Source of the DNA: Parvibaculum sp.
GTDB taxonomy: Bacteria; Pseudomonadota; Alphaproteobacteria; Parvibaculales; Parvibaculaceae
DNA length: 64,000 nt
Reading direction: 5' to 3'
Assembly (NCBI GenBank): GCA_002694985.1
Contig: NZNS01000009.1
Location: forward strand, 186,001 to 250,000
In this document: positions 18,630 through 28,262 of the stretch, piece after piece
Position numbering within the stretch: position 1 is the stretch's first letter
Layout: the number at the start of each line of letters is the position of its first letter
Notes under the pieces: model-generated
What the model was told of the DNA's origin: nothing
Databases searched by the model: none
The model's input: only the letters and a program-made list of their open reading frames with translations
Program-made: the position numbers and the translations under genes

Positions 18630-19574
18630 TTACCATCGCGCCGCAAGACGCTTCAAGGTCCAGAAACCGCGCCTGGCAGAGCCCTCTAGCCAGGCAGGTC
18701 CCATGGCGATGGCAAGATAAACGTAAATTCGCCAAGCGAACGGATTTTTCGTCAACGCCTTGCGAAGATAGCGGATGCCGTCACGGCGTCTTCCCTGCTT
18801 CACGCAATCATTGCCCGCGCTCGCATATCGGCGGGAAAGTGACTTCGCCGCCAGGGGCTTCATCGAGGGATTGCGTTCCACGACCCGCTTCACCAGCACT
18901 TCTCCCACCTGCCCGAGACGCTCCAGACTGGAAGTGGCATTGCCTCCATGCCGGCGCTTGAAGGTTAGCCCGCCTGGCACATGCTCGAAATGCCATCGCT
19001 CCGCGATCCGGAGGACCATCTCCGTGTCTTCACTGAGTTCCATTCCCGCATCGAACAGACCCACGGTATCAAAGACCTCCCGGCGCACGATGATGGTGGA
19101 GGGTATAATCGGAGCGTCATGGACAAAATATTCAGCGAGCGGAAGCTGACGCGACAAATGGTAAGCCCGAACGGGAATGAATTGGGAATCCGAAAGGTCC
19201 ATTTGCGTGAAATCGTAGAAGTCTGAATAGACCAAGCCGACTTCGGAAGCGAGAGCAAAGGCAGGAAGCTGCCTTTCGAGCTTCTCTGGAACCCAGAAGT
19301 CGTCGCCATCAAGGAATGCGATAAAATCACCTCGCGCGCGCGCGATAGCCATATTACGGGCTGCCGACACACCAACGCCATCGGCGCGGATAATCTCCAA
19401 CTTTTCGTTATGCGCTGAAATCTCGTCAAGAACCGCTTGAGACCCATCCCGCGACCCGTCATTTACGACGATGATCTCGCCGATCAGATCATAGGCCGTC
19501 TGCGCGACGATGCTTTCAATTGCCTGTGCAATGAAACGCTCCTCGTTGTGGCATGTGAGTATCGCGGAGATCAT
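18630..19574 (-). CDS. Glycosyltransferase family 2
   Basis: 314 residues. ISAILTCHNEERFIAQAIES is the GT-A start; EIIVVNDGSRDGSQAVL and ARGDFIAFLDGDDFWVPEKL hold the metal-binding DGDD. PSTIIVRREVFDTVGLFDAG and ELSEDTEMVLRIAERWHFEH fit the acceptor region with the catalytic ED. Expected to work at the cytoplasmic face on the growing repeat unit. It lies three bases after the O-antigen polymerase stop and forms an operon with it and the GT4 upstream. Donor unknown. Confidence 0.85.
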   Translation of the reverse strand: MISAILTCHNEERFIAQAIESIVAQTAYDLIGEIIVVNDGSRDGSQAVLDEISAHNEKLEIIRADGVGVSAARNMAIARARGDFIAFLDGDDFWVPEKLERQLPAFALASEVGLVYSDFYDFTQMDLSDSQFIPVRAYHLSRQLPLAEYFVHDAPIIPSTIIVRREVFDTVGLFDAGMELSEDTEMVLRIAERWHFEHVPGGLTFKRRHGGNATSSLERLGQVGEVLVKRVVERNPSMKPLAAKSLSRRYASAGNDCVKQGRRRDGIRYLRKALTKNPFAWRIYVYLAIAMGPAWLEGSARRGFWTLKRLAARW

Positions 19575-19577
19575 GAC

Positions 19578-20873
19578 TCACCTTCCTGCCGACGAAATCT
19601 GCTTGCGGCCGGCAAAATTCTCGCTGGTCTCAAGCGGCTCCAGACTGTCTCGGCTTGCTCGCTTCATCGCGCGCATGGACCGATGGGTAGCGAGACGCAA
19701 AATATCCGGAGACAAACTGACAACAATTCCCGCCATGGTAACGCGGGCTCCGGATGCCTCCAAAGCCACATAGAAGAACGGTGGAACCAAAAGCGTAATC
19801 ATCAACAATCTAGCTCGCATCGCATCGAAGTAACCTGTCCGATGGAACCTCGTCGCGAGCGTCCAGAGCCGTATCGCTGCCACAAGCCAGATGGCGACAT
19901 AGGCAGCAAAACCGATCACTCCATTCTCCACAAACACTCTAAGGAATTCGTTGTGCATGCCCAGCTTCAGGTAGCGGGGAAGCGATCCGAACTGTTGATT
20001 GATTATATCGACAAATGCATTCGTACCGACACCGAAGACGGGATGTCTCGAAATCAATTCGGCGCTCTGCGCCATCTGGACCTCGCGCGCAGCGTTGCTA
20101 AGCGACCGGGGCATCTCGCCCGATGCCAATGCACCCAAAGACAGTTGAGTGGGAGATGGCTCCAGAATTGAATCGAGCTGATTTGCAAGGTAGCGGTTGT
20201 CCGTCAGGTCTGCGAAAATCATCAGCCCCGCAAATCCCACGGCCGCAACCGGTGCCGCCAGACGCAGCTGCCCACGGCCAACGAACGCCACCGAAAGCAC
20301 TGCATATGCTAGTAGTGCCTTGCGTTCGCCCGACAACACAATCGCAATACCGGTTATCCACCACAAAATCCAGTACGTCCTTCTCTGATGCTTTGGCGTG
20401 AGAAGAAGATAAACACCGAGCAGCATCGGCAGAAACAGGAACACCGATTTGGGGTCGAGGAGCCTCTTCCATCCCGACCAGAACCCATGGCTGATATGCC
20501 AGCCGATGTTGTAGGCCATAACGGCGAACAAGCCGAACAGCAACACCGCTCCCGCTTTCCTGTAGTTCAGCTTGTCCGCATAGAAGTTGATCAGAAACGC
20601 CAGCGCAAAGAGCAATGAGGCCTGAAGCAGCTCACGCATGCCATTTACAGCTGAAAGGGTGAACGCCGACAGGACGTGAATGACAAGGAAAGGAACGATG
20701 ACAACAAGGCCGAGCGAGAGTTTCGCGCGAAGCATCGCCGCCGCCTGCGGCAGAGACACCAACAGCAGAAGCAGGACCATGCCGTCGAACGGCCGCACCT
20801 GGATCGGCCCTAGCTGATCCTTGAAGGGCAGAAAGAGGCATGTGATGGTAAGCGGAAGCAGATAATTAATCAT
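19578..20873 (-). CDS. O-antigen polymerase/ligase family protein (Wzy or WaaL-like)
   Basis: About 431 residues and roughly a dozen membrane helices. A large loop before the last helices carries ISRHPVFGVGTNAFVDIINQ and LGMHNEFLRVFVENGVIGFA, the Wzy_C/WaaL signature with the conserved His-Asn. Such proteins either polymerise lipid-linked repeat units or transfer finished chains to an acceptor in the periplasm. The ATG at 20873 overlaps the upstream GT4 stop by eight bases. Because another member lies at 32658, one is likely the polymerase and the other a ligase, but the sequence does not tell which. Confidence 0.8.
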   Translation of the reverse strand: MINYLLPLTITCLFLPFKDQLGPIQVRPFDGMVLLLLLVSLPQAAAMLRAKLSLGLVVIVPFLVIHVLSAFTLSAVNGMRELLQASLLFALAFLINFYADKLNYRKAGAVLLFGLFAVMAYNIGWHISHGFWSGWKRLLDPKSVFLFLPMLLGVYLLLTPKHQRRTYWILWWITGIAIVLSGERKALLAYAVLSVAFVGRGQLRLAAPVAAVGFAGLMIFADLTDNRYLANQLDSILEPSPTQLSLGALASGEMPRSLSNAAREVQMAQSAELISRHPVFGVGTNAFVDIINQQFGSLPRYLKLGMHNEFLRVFVENGVIGFAAYVAIWLVAAIRLWTLATRFHRTGYFDAMRARLLMITLLVPPFFYVALEASGARVTMAGIVVSLSPDILRLATHRSMRAMKRASRDSLEPLETSENFAGRKQISSAGR

Positions 20874-22005
20874 GGCGTGCCCAAGAGTACACACTCCCGA
20901 TCTGGTCCGTCATCGTACGCGCGTCCCATTCGGACAGATCGGTTGCAGCGCTGGCGGCGGCGAAGCTTGCGCGAAGTCCGGTGTCCCGCATCAACGTCTC
21001 TACCCCCTCGGCAAGGCCTTCGAGCCGGTCCCCCGCCACCACGAAACCATTCTCGCCGTCACGGATAACGCGCTCGATCCCCGGAAGCGCCGAAGCGACG
21101 ACAGGCTTTCCCGCAATGACATACTGGACGACCGAGCGGGGCAACCCTTCCCGCTGCGAAGCGAACACGCAAATGTCGCAGCCCGCCACGACCCGCTCCA
21201 CATCTTCCCGGAACCCGAGCACTCGGACCCGATCCTGAAGACCGTTTTCATGGATAATGGCTTCAATCACATGCCGCTCGGGCCCGTCCCCCGCGAGAAC
21301 CAGGGAAACATGGCTCTGCGCTTTCAGAACCGGCACAAGAGCCTCCAGCATCTCCCGATGCCTTTTCCGGCGCTCCAGCACGGCGACATAGCCCAGCACC
21401 ACCGCCTCGCCTCCGCTCAGGGCAGCGATATCGTCGGCGGGCGTCGCCTTCCGAAACTTGGCAACGTCCATGCCGCTCCTGATGACGAAATGATTGTCAT
21501 TCGTCCCCAGCCTATATTCGAGGCAGAGGTCGCGCATGCCCTCGCTGACATCGATAAAGGCATGGGTACGCAACGCCACGAGCTTTTCCAGCAGAACGTA
21601 CACGATGCGCTTCAGAAAGGGCTCGCTCGTGAAGGGAAGAATGTGCACACCGTGAACGCCCCTGGCGGGCAGCCAGGCCAGGGCGGCAAGACGCCCCACA
21701 ATGCCGGCCTTGCTCGTATGCGTGTGGACGATATCGGGACGAACGCGGCGATAGAGCCTCGCCAGACCGGCCAAGGCGGCGATATCCTTAACCGGCGACA
21801 CTTCGCGCACCAGCGACGGAAGCTCTACCGCCCTGACGCGTGGATCAAGCTGACCGCGCATGCGCTCCGTCCAGTCCCGTCCGTAGACGAGCCACACCTC
21901 ATGCCCCGCTTCGGCCTGATGGTTGCAGGTCAGAAGCGTGTTCTCGTCCGCCCCGCCGTTAACGAAGCGGGTTATGACATGAACGATGCGGAGGATGGAG
22001 GACAT
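20866..22005 (-). CDS. Glycosyltransferase family 4
   Basis: 379 residues with a GT-B fold. The N-terminus LRIVHVITRFVNGGADENTL has the acceptor-side glycine loop; VRPDIVHTHTSKAGIVGRLA follows; the C-terminal half has SLVLAGDGPERHVIEAI, VLGFREDVERVVAGCDI and VFASQREGLPRSVVQYVIAG, with the EGLPRS block standing in for the usual EGFG. First gene of a minus-strand operon with the polymerase (eight-base overlap) and the GT2. It transfers an unknown hexose to the repeat unit in the cytoplasm. Confidence 0.85.
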   Translation of the reverse strand: MSSILRIVHVITRFVNGGADENTLLTCNHQAEAGHEVWLVYGRDWTERMRGQLDPRVRAVELPSLVREVSPVKDIAALAGLARLYRRVRPDIVHTHTSKAGIVGRLAALAWLPARGVHGVHILPFTSEPFLKRIVYVLLEKLVALRTHAFIDVSEGMRDLCLEYRLGTNDNHFVIRSGMDVAKFRKATPADDIAALSGGEAVVLGYVAVLERRKRHREMLEALVPVLKAQSHVSLVLAGDGPERHVIEAIIHENGLQDRVRVLGFREDVERVVAGCDICVFASQREGLPRSVVQYVIAGKPVVASALPGIERVIRDGENGFVVAGDRLEGLAEGVETLMRDTGLRASFAAASAATDLSEWDARTMTDQIGSVYSWARHD

Positions 22006-22177
22006 GGGGACATGGGGCCATGATGAAAGAAGCCTGGTTGAAGTCGCCGATACGTTTGTTGAAGAACTCTAGCAATATTTAGACAGAGGCAGGATAAAAT
22101 ATGGCATGCTCCGAAACGGCCGGGTGGTAGCCTTCGGTCTCGACCGCCAGCAGACCCGTTCAGATCGGTAGCAATAC

Positions 22178-23353
22178 GTGGACAGACTTCCCGGCACCTC
22201 TTCCCTGCACATCGTGCTCGTCCTGCCGACCTACCTGCCGGAATCCTTCGGAGGCGCGGAACAGCAGAGCCGGAAGTTCGCGGCCACGCTGGTGCGCGAG
22301 GGCGTGAAGGTCACGCTGCTGGCACCGCGCATCGAGGCGGACACGCCGGCGCGCGAAACGAAGGACGGCGTCGAGATCGTCCGCTTCCGCCTGTCGAGCC
22401 TGCCGAACCTCGGCGGCCGTCACTTTTTTTCCTTTGCCTGGTGGTCGCTGCGCACGGCCTGGTGGCTGTGGCGGCACAGGCGGAGTTACGACGTGGTTCA
22501 CATCGTCCACGGACGGCTGCACGCGGTCGGCCCGCTGATCGGCGCGAAACTCGCCGGGCGGCCGGCGCTCATCAAATTCGGACGCGGCGGTGAGCAGTTC
22601 GACATCGACACGGTGAAGAACAAGCGCCTCTTCGGCCCTCAATTCGCGGCGGTCATCAAGCGGCTGACGACGGGCTTCATCGCCAACAGCACGCAAATGG
22701 TTGACGATGTGGAACGCCACGGCATCGAAAAAGCCCGCGTTCATCGCATTCCGAACGGTGTCATCATGCCGCAAGTCGAACCGCGCGCCGCGCGGGAGAG
22801 AAGCGAAAGCATCTTCCTTTTCATGGGCCGCTTCGACCGGGAAAAGGCCATCGACACAATGCTAAAAGGCATTGCCGCCCTTTCGGGCAAGCGCGCCGCG
22901 AAGCTGATGCTCGTCGGCAACGGCCCGCGAGAGGAAGAGTTAAAAGCGCTTGCACAAGACCTCGGCATTGCCGCGCACGTCGAATTCACGGGGCGTCTCG
23001 ACGATGTAACGCCAGCCTTGCGGGAAGCGGATTTTTATCTGTCTACGTCCCTTTCGGAAGGCATGTCGAATTCCGTGCTGGAAGCGATGAGCTTCGGCGT
23101 CGTGCCCGTGGTGACGCGCGTCAGCGGTGTCGAGGACATGGTGGAAGACGGAACGAACGGTTATCTCTTCGAAGCGGGCGACGTTTCGAGTTGTGTGGAG
23201 GCGCTCGAAAGGGCCGCCGCCACACCTCCGGACAGCCATGCGCGAATGAGCGCCGCCGCCCGTGAGACCCTCGCCGCGCGCTTCGGCATGGAGAGCGTGG
23301 TGGCGCAACACATCGCGCTCTACCGGACGCTGCCGGGCAAGTACAGACCCTAG
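22178..23353 (+). CDS. Glycosyltransferase family 4
   Basis: 391 residues. LHIVLVLPTYLPESFGGAEQ is the GT4 start; RSYDVVHIVHGRLHAVG and ESIFLFMGRFDREKAIDTML follow; the donor site is STSLSEGMSNSVLEAMSFGV, with SEGMSNSVLE giving the EX7E pair. The start is GTG at 22178. Its 3' end overlaps the convergent acyltransferase by four bases. Part of this gene (from base 22894 onward) is present a second time as a damaged copy at 27942-28222. The 170 bases before it show no other gene. Confidence 0.85.
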   Translation: MDRLPGTSSLHIVLVLPTYLPESFGGAEQQSRKFAATLVREGVKVTLLAPRIEADTPARETKDGVEIVRFRLSSLPNLGGRHFFSFAWWSLRTAWWLWRHRRSYDVVHIVHGRLHAVGPLIGAKLAGRPALIKFGRGGEQFDIDTVKNKRLFGPQFAAVIKRLTTGFIANSTQMVDDVERHGIEKARVHRIPNGVIMPQVEPRAARERSESIFLFMGRFDREKAIDTMLKGIAALSGKRAAKLMLVGNGPREEELKALAQDLGIAAHVEFTGRLDDVTPALREADFYLSTSLSEGMSNSVLEAMSFGVVPVVTRVSGVEDMVEDGTNGYLFEAGDVSSCVEALERAAATPPDSHARMSAAARETLAARFGMESVVAQHIALYRTLPGKYRP

Positions 23354-25293
23354 CGGTCATCTCCCTTCCCAGACCAGTAGTCGAGAAATGCCGATACCAG
23401 CTGATCAGAGCCGAAAGCGGAAAGGTGGTTGTCGTCGCGATAAAGCAGTGTCCCGCCAAGGAGGCCCGGACATACATCCACGCCGCAATAGAAATCGAGC
23501 GGATCAATAACCGTCACGTTGGGCAAATCAGCCGCTTTCTTCAGAATGCCTTCGTAGCTCCGGCGGAACTCCAAATATTCGGCTCGAGGAACGGTCTGAC
23601 TCATAGGAACACCGAACAGACGGCGCCGCGCCTCGACGTGATACCCGTAGCCGCTACCCCTTGGGGGTGCGTGCACAAGAACGAATTTCCGGGTGGGGAA
23701 CATTTCCGCCAGGCGGCGCAACCCCTCGGATACTGCCGTCTTTCCGTCGACCAGAACACCCGCTTCGTTCCAGTAGCGGTTATCCACAATCGCCTGATGC
23801 CAATAGACTACAATGAATACCTCCTTTATCTGCTCGCGTTGCCGAAGCAGATTCACCAGGCGTTCATTCAGTATACGGAATTTATCCGCCTCACCCCATT
23901 TCAGAAAGCCGATTGTCGGGCCATAGCCGGGCTCGCTGAACTGGAGCCCCGCTCTCCCAGCTTCTCTGGCTGCCGCGAAGAGACCGGGCGCGATGGCACC
24001 TGCATGGCTATCGCCGAGGAGCATGAACGTCTCGCGGATATTGCCCCCCCGCACGCACAGTTCATCGTCCTTGTGCCGGAGTGCCAGGTGGCAGTGCCGC
24101 TCGTCCCCGACATACTGCTGAACGTCCAGTACCTGCAACACGTCTTCCGACATTCGCTGGGGCAGGCCACCCGACAAGGCAAGAACGGAACCGCCGGTGC
24201 CGAGCATCACCATTCCGAGGCCGGCCGAGGCGAACACCAGCTTCCGGCTGAGGAGATCCTTTGTCGTTCCGCGGAAAGGTCTTTCGATATAGCGCCATGA
24301 GAGTGCGGCAAGGCCGAACGACGCTAACAGGCAGACGGTGATATCCGCCGTACCCAGAGGCTCTATCGCCGCATAGCCGACAAGGACAAATATCGGCCAA
24401 TGCACTAGATAGAGAGAATAGGAGATTAGGCCGATAAACACGAGCGGGCGCTGCGACAGCAAAGCCCCGATGACCGTCCTGCCTCCTGTGTTCGCATGAA
24501 TGATCAAAGCCGCGCCCAAGCAGGAAGGAAGCGCGGCCCAGCCGGGAAAGGGTGTTTTGGGCGTCACAAGATAGATGCTCAGCACAATCAGCAGGAAGCC
24601 GAGGATCGCGCTAGACTCTCGGAACCAACCCGACCTGATGGAAGGAACCATACCAATCCCGAGAGCAGCGCCGGCAAGAAGCTCCCATGCTCGCGTGGGC
24701 AGCAAGTAGAAAGTGGCAACGGGCGCATTCGCAACGCCCCAGACGCTCAGAGCGAATGACCCGAGGAATCCTACGAGCAGAAGAGCCGGGAGAGCCCTCC
24801 ACGGCAGAAACCGGATCGCCAGCAGCAGGAACAATGGAAACAGAATATAGAATTGCTCTTCGACGCCCAGCGACCATGCGTGCAGGAGCGGTTTCAGATG
24901 CGCCGGAGCGTCGAAGTAGTTGCTCGACTCACGCCAGAAGAAAATGTTTGCAACAAAAAGCAGAGTGGCAACAACGCTGCGGCCGAATGTTGCGAAATCG
25001 TCCGGTAGCAGGACAAACCATGAAACCACACCGGTAACCGCGATCATGGCAAAGAGCGTGGGGAGCAAACGGCGCACGCGGCGTTCGTAGAAGGAGGCAA
25101 GCGAGAAGCGCCGCTCCGACATTTCGCGATAGAGGATTCCGGTAATCAGATAGCCCGAGATCACGAAAAAGACATCGACGCCGACGAATCCACCATGTAC
25201 CTGCGGTACACCAGCGTGATAGAGCACCACGGCGCTAACAGCAACAGCCCTCAACCCGTCAATGTCAGGGCGGTACTTGACTGTTTCCGACAT
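23350..25293 (-). CDS. OafA-like O-acyltransferase with C-terminal SGNH domain
   Basis: 647 residues. The acyltransferase-3 membrane domain begins [20 protein letters not shown] then [19 protein letters not shown], with about ten helices to near residue 370. The periplasmic SGNH domain follows: FMLLGDSHAGAIAPGLFAAA holds the serine and LLYRDDNHLSAFGSDQLV the Asp-His pair. Such proteins O-acetylate surface sugars. The first codons and upstream sequence are a near copy of those of the neighbour at 25411 (the repeat at 25256-25394), although the bodies differ greatly. Convergent with the GT4 at 22178. Confidence 0.88.
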   Translation of the reverse strand: MSETVKYRPDIDGLRAVAVSAVVLYHAGVPQVHGGFVGVDVFFVISGYLITGILYREMSERRFSLASFYERRVRRLLPTLFAMIAVTGVVSWFVLLPDDFATFGRSVVATLLFVANIFFWRESSNYFDAPAHLKPLLHAWSLGVEEQFYILFPLFLLLAIRFLPWRALPALLLVGFLGSFALSVWGVANAPVATFYLLPTRAWELLAGAALGIGMVPSIRSGWFRESSAILGFLLIVLSIYLVTPKTPFPGWAALPSCLGAALIIHANTGGRTVIGALLSQRPLVFIGLISYSLYLVHWPIFVLVGYAAIEPLGTADITVCLLASFGLAALSWRYIERPFRGTTKDLLSRKLVFASAGLGMVMLGTGGSVLALSGGLPQRMSEDVLQVLDVQQYVGDERHCHLALRHKDDELCVRGGNIRETFMLLGDSHAGAIAPGLFAAAREAGRAGLQFSEPGYGPTIGFLKWGEADKFRILNERLVNLLRQREQIKEVFIVVYWHQAIVDNRYWNEAGVLVDGKTAVSEGLRRLAEMFPTRKFVLVHAPPRGSGYGYHVEARRRLFGVPMSQTVPRAEYLEFRRSYEGILKKAADLPNVTVIDPLDFYCGVDVCPGLLGGTLLYRDDNHLSAFGSDQLVSAFLDYWSGKGDDR

Positions 25294-25394
25294 GCGAGGG
25301 CCCCGGCCAAATCCCTCGCAAGGCTACTACAGCTTTATATTGTCCGCGACGAGAAAAACATCCTGGCACCGGCATGACGGAGACGTCCGTCAAT
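25256..25394. repeat. 139-bp direct repeat, copy A (acyltransferase upstream and start region)
   Basis: This block covers the first dozen codons of the acyltransferase at 23350 and about 100 bases upstream. It matches 27386-27525 with only about ten differences by eye, in the same orientation. The similarity stops sharply at both ends. On its right it abuts a 20-base piece identical to the inside of wzx. Such a repeat allows homologous recombination that would delete the acyltransferase between the copies. Confidence 0.85.
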
Positions 25395-25410
25395 ATGAAT
25401 GCCGACAACT

Positions 25411-27423
25411 TCATCGGTGAAGCGGGTCGCGATTTCGTGTCATTCCGCTATCTTGTCCATGTGTCGGCGTGATGAGAAAATCGTGGAGCTGCCCCTCTAT
25501 CGCCGGACGCAAGACGCGGTTGAGATAAAGGCTCGGGTGATAGTTATCATAGTAAAATGAATGACCGTCGCCGCTCACGGCGCATTTTTTTTCGCAGAAG
25601 AAATCTTCTACTTTTACGACGGCACCAATGCCACCCGGCTGCTCATCGAGTAGATGCAGCAACTCGTCTATTCGCCGCTGGTACTCTTCGCGAGAGTACT
25701 CGATATCGGTCGGACGGCCGAGAATGATCGAGCGCGCGAGAGTTTGTGGAACAGTTTTCTTTCCGCCCGGAACGGGAAGCATAAACGCAATCTCCATACC
25801 GGCCTCCTCAAAACGCTCGAATGTAAACCGCATTGCGGCTCTGACATTCGCCAGTCGTGTCGCATTGTCGTTGCCGACTTTCCCGTGGAAGACGGTTTTG
25901 TCTTTGTAAAAAACGTTCCCCCATGCACCCACCACAATCACCTTCCGCACGTTGCGAGACTGAAGAAAGCCGAAAAGCTTCTCGGCGGTCTTCTCGCATT
26001 CAATACTGTAGCCGATGCGATCAATTCCCAAGAGGGGTGGACAGCCTGGTGTTGACGCAAGAAAGCCAGACAATCCTTTGTCCTCCAGAATTGCGTCGAA
26101 CATAGGCTGTAGAGCATTTGCGGATGAGTCGCCCCACACAACCACAGTCGGGGAAACGGTTTCGGTGGCACCGATGGGACAAGGACCAAATTCACGAGAT
26201 GGCAGTAGGGGGAGCACCGCGCATTGATATCTTTCTTCTGCGATTTCCTTGTCGGCGGCTGCGCTCAATATTTTTCGTGCATTTTCCGGCACCCGCTGCG
26301 GGAGGCCGTCGTAAGCGATGAGGATTGCACCCAGTAAAACAAAGCTGGCCATCGCCCCCGCCGCGATGCCAAAGAGCGTCGGGCGATATGGCAATGTGGT
26401 TCGCAACCGGAACGGTCGCTCGACGTATCGCCAGGAAAGCATGGCAAGTAAGAAGGACACTACAATCGCCATCCCGGATTCGAAGGGGGTCAACGCCCGC
26501 AAAGCGAACAGTCTGGCGAATACCAGTACGGGCCAATGCCACAGGTACAAAGAATATGAAATGAGGCCGATGAATACGATTTCTTGGCGACCGAGCGCCC
26601 GCGTGATCAGCGACGGGCCCGCTCTTCCGGCGTAAATGATCAGCGCCGCGCCAGCCGTTGGCAGCATCGCCGATGCACCGGGAAACGATGTGTCATCATC
26701 ATATGCAAACACGCTCCATGCAATGAGGGTAAGGCCCAAAGCCCCCAGTCCGGTTCTAAGTCGCTCCTCTCGCGCTTCCGGAAAAACGTCCATGGCAAGA
26801 AGTGCGCCGATCAAAAGTTCCCACCCTCGAGGAAACGGCAAATAGAAATTTGCGTCCGGCCAGCGTGGCTGCAGGAACAGGGCAAGAAGAAATGAGCCTA
26901 GTGCAGCACCCGCGACGGCGACTGGAATGATCCGGGGCGAGAATTTGAAACAAAGAAGAAGAGCGAGCGGATAGACAATGTAAAATTGCTCCTCGACCGC
27001 GAGAGACCAAGTGTGCAGGAGAGGCTTCATTCCCGCAGCGCTGTCGAAATATCCAGATTCGGTCCAGAATAACGCGTTTGAAACGAAGAGAATTGTCGAA
27101 ATAACGCTTTTTCCAAAGGCAATCAGCTCGTCCGGCAAGAGGAGGAACGAGGCGGCGATGGCCGACGCAAAAATGACCACAAGCAGCGCCGGTAAAAGCC
27201 GTCTAATTCGGCGTTCGTAGAAAGAGAGAATCGAGAACCGGTCGGCCACCATTTCGGTGTAGATGACAGTGGTGATCAAATACCCGGATATAACAAAAAA
27301 TATATCAACGCCGACAAACCCACCGGTAAAGCCCTTGATGTCGGCATGAAAAAATACAACGGGAAGCACCGCCACGGCCCGGAGGCCGTCAATGTCAGGA
27401 CGGTACTTGACTGTTTCCGACAT
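25411..27423 (-). CDS. OafA-like O-acyltransferase with C-terminal SGNH domain (second copy)
   Basis: About 670 residues. It has the same plan as the gene at 23350: [39 protein letters not shown], about ten helices, then a periplasmic SGNH part with [20 protein letters not shown] and [19 protein letters not shown]. Block I reads GDSS instead of the usual GDSH, so the serine is kept. The ATG at 27423 matches the start of the sister gene; an ATG at 27441 is also open. Its stop lies inside a 20-base stretch shared with wzx, so the true C-terminus may have been replaced at a junction. Clearly AT-richer than the flanks. Confidence 0.86.
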   Translation of the reverse strand: MSETVKYRPDIDGLRAVAVLPVVFFHADIKGFTGGFVGVDIFFVISGYLITTVIYTEMVADRFSILSFYERRIRRLLPALLVVIFASAIAASFLLLPDELIAFGKSVISTILFVSNALFWTESGYFDSAAGMKPLLHTWSLAVEEQFYIVYPLALLLCFKFSPRIIPVAVAGAALGSFLLALFLQPRWPDANFYLPFPRGWELLIGALLAMDVFPEAREERLRTGLGALGLTLIAWSVFAYDDDTSFPGASAMLPTAGAALIIYAGRAGPSLITRALGRQEIVFIGLISYSLYLWHWPVLVFARLFALRALTPFESGMAIVVSFLLAMLSWRYVERPFRLRTTLPYRPTLFGIAAGAMASFVLLGAILIAYDGLPQRVPENARKILSAAADKEIAEERYQCAVLPLLPSREFGPCPIGATETVSPTVVVWGDSSANALQPMFDAILEDKGLSGFLASTPGCPPLLGIDRIGYSIECEKTAEKLFGFLQSRNVRKVIVVGAWGNVFYKDKTVFHGKVGNDNATRLANVRAAMRFTFERFEEAGMEIAFMLPVPGGKKTVPQTLARSIILGRPTDIEYSREEYQRRIDELLHLLDEQPGGIGAVVKVEDFFCEKKCAVSGDGHSFYYDNYHPSLYLNRVLRPAIEGQLHDFLITPTHGQDSGMTRNRDPLHR

Positions 27424-27525
27424 GCGAGAGCCCCCGGCCAAATCCCTCGCGAGGCTACTACAGCTTTATATTGTCTGCGACGATAAAAACATCCTGGCAC
27501 CGGCGTGGCGGAGACGTCCGTCAAT
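27386..27525. repeat. 139-bp direct repeat, copy B (acyltransferase upstream and start region)
   Basis: Partner of the repeat at 25256-25394, covering the first dozen codons and upstream bases of the acyltransferase at 25411. Shared landmarks include the block CTACTACAGCTTTATATTGT and the block AAAAACATCCTGGCACCGGC. The two acyltransferase bodies are much less alike than this block, so the repeat was either copied recently or kept alike by gene conversion. Confidence 0.85.
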
Positions 27526-27634
27526 CATGCAGGTCACCCCCGCAGAACCACACTGCGGATCTTCATCTTGCGCTTTATGCCGGCTTGATGCTGAATACGT
27601 TCGGGAGAGATCGACGGCAACGGACCCCGGCGCA

Positions 27635-28222
27635 ATGGCCTATCGCAAAGACATTGACGGCCTGCGCGCGCTTGCTGTGGTGCCCGTGGTTCTTTACCAC
27701 GCCGGCTTCAGCCTCTTCAGCGGCGGCTATGCCGGGGTCGATGTCTTTTTCGTGATTTCGGGTTATCTCATCACCGGCATTATCGGCGAGGAAATTCGCC
27801 AGCAACGCTTCTCGGTGCTGCATTTTTATGAGCGCCGCATAAAGCGCATTTTCCCGCGCTGTTTGTCATGCTGCTGTTTACCATGATCGCCGGTCTGCAC
27901 CTCCTGCTGCCCGAAGACGTTGCCATGAGCAAGAGCCTCGTCGCCGCGAAGCTGATGCTCGTCGGCTACGGCCCCGCGAGAGGAAGAGTTGAAGGCGCTT
28001 GCACAAGACCTCGGCATTGCCGCGCGCGGCGAATTCACGGGGCATCTCGACGATGTAACGCCAGCCTTGCGGGAAGCGGATTTTTATCTGTCTACGTTGC
28101 TTTCGGAAGGCATGTCGAATTCCGTGCTGGAAGCGATGAGCTTCGGCATGGAGAGCGTGGCCGCGCAACACATGGCGCTCTACTGGACGCTGCCGGGGAT
28201 AAGATGGCCCGAAAAGGCCTGA
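27635..28222 (+). pseudogene. Chimeric pseudogene: acyltransferase N-terminus joined to glycosyltransferase C-terminus
   Basis: The first part (27635 to about 27941) reads a third acyltransferase start: [51 protein letters not shown]. It then slips frame by one base and goes on as LLLPEDVAMSKSLVA. At about 27942 it joins mid-gene to a close copy of the GT4 at 22178 (AAKLMLVG onward). An extra C causes a second frameshift. The copy also lacks 189 bases that in the parent lie between two GCTTCGGC repeats. The last piece reads READFYLSTLLSEGMSNSV and ends at 28222. With two frameshifts it cannot give either enzyme. Confidence 0.8.
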
Positions 28223-28233
28223 AAAAGGGATGA

Positions 28234-28262
28234 CTGTCATCGAAATGTCATGTGAACGTCAC
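28234..28262 (+). promoter_or_regulatory. Candidate PhoB (Pho box) site upstream of wzx
   Basis: Three heptamers with exact 11-base spacing: CTGTCAT, ATGTCAT and ACGTCAC, separated by four bases each. This is the layout of a Pho box (consensus CTGTCAT repeated every 11 bases), the binding site of the phosphate-starvation regulator PhoB. It lies about 70 bases before the wzx start and points the same way. The first heptamer is a perfect match, the second differs at one base, the third at three. Regulation is inferred. Confidence 0.45.
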
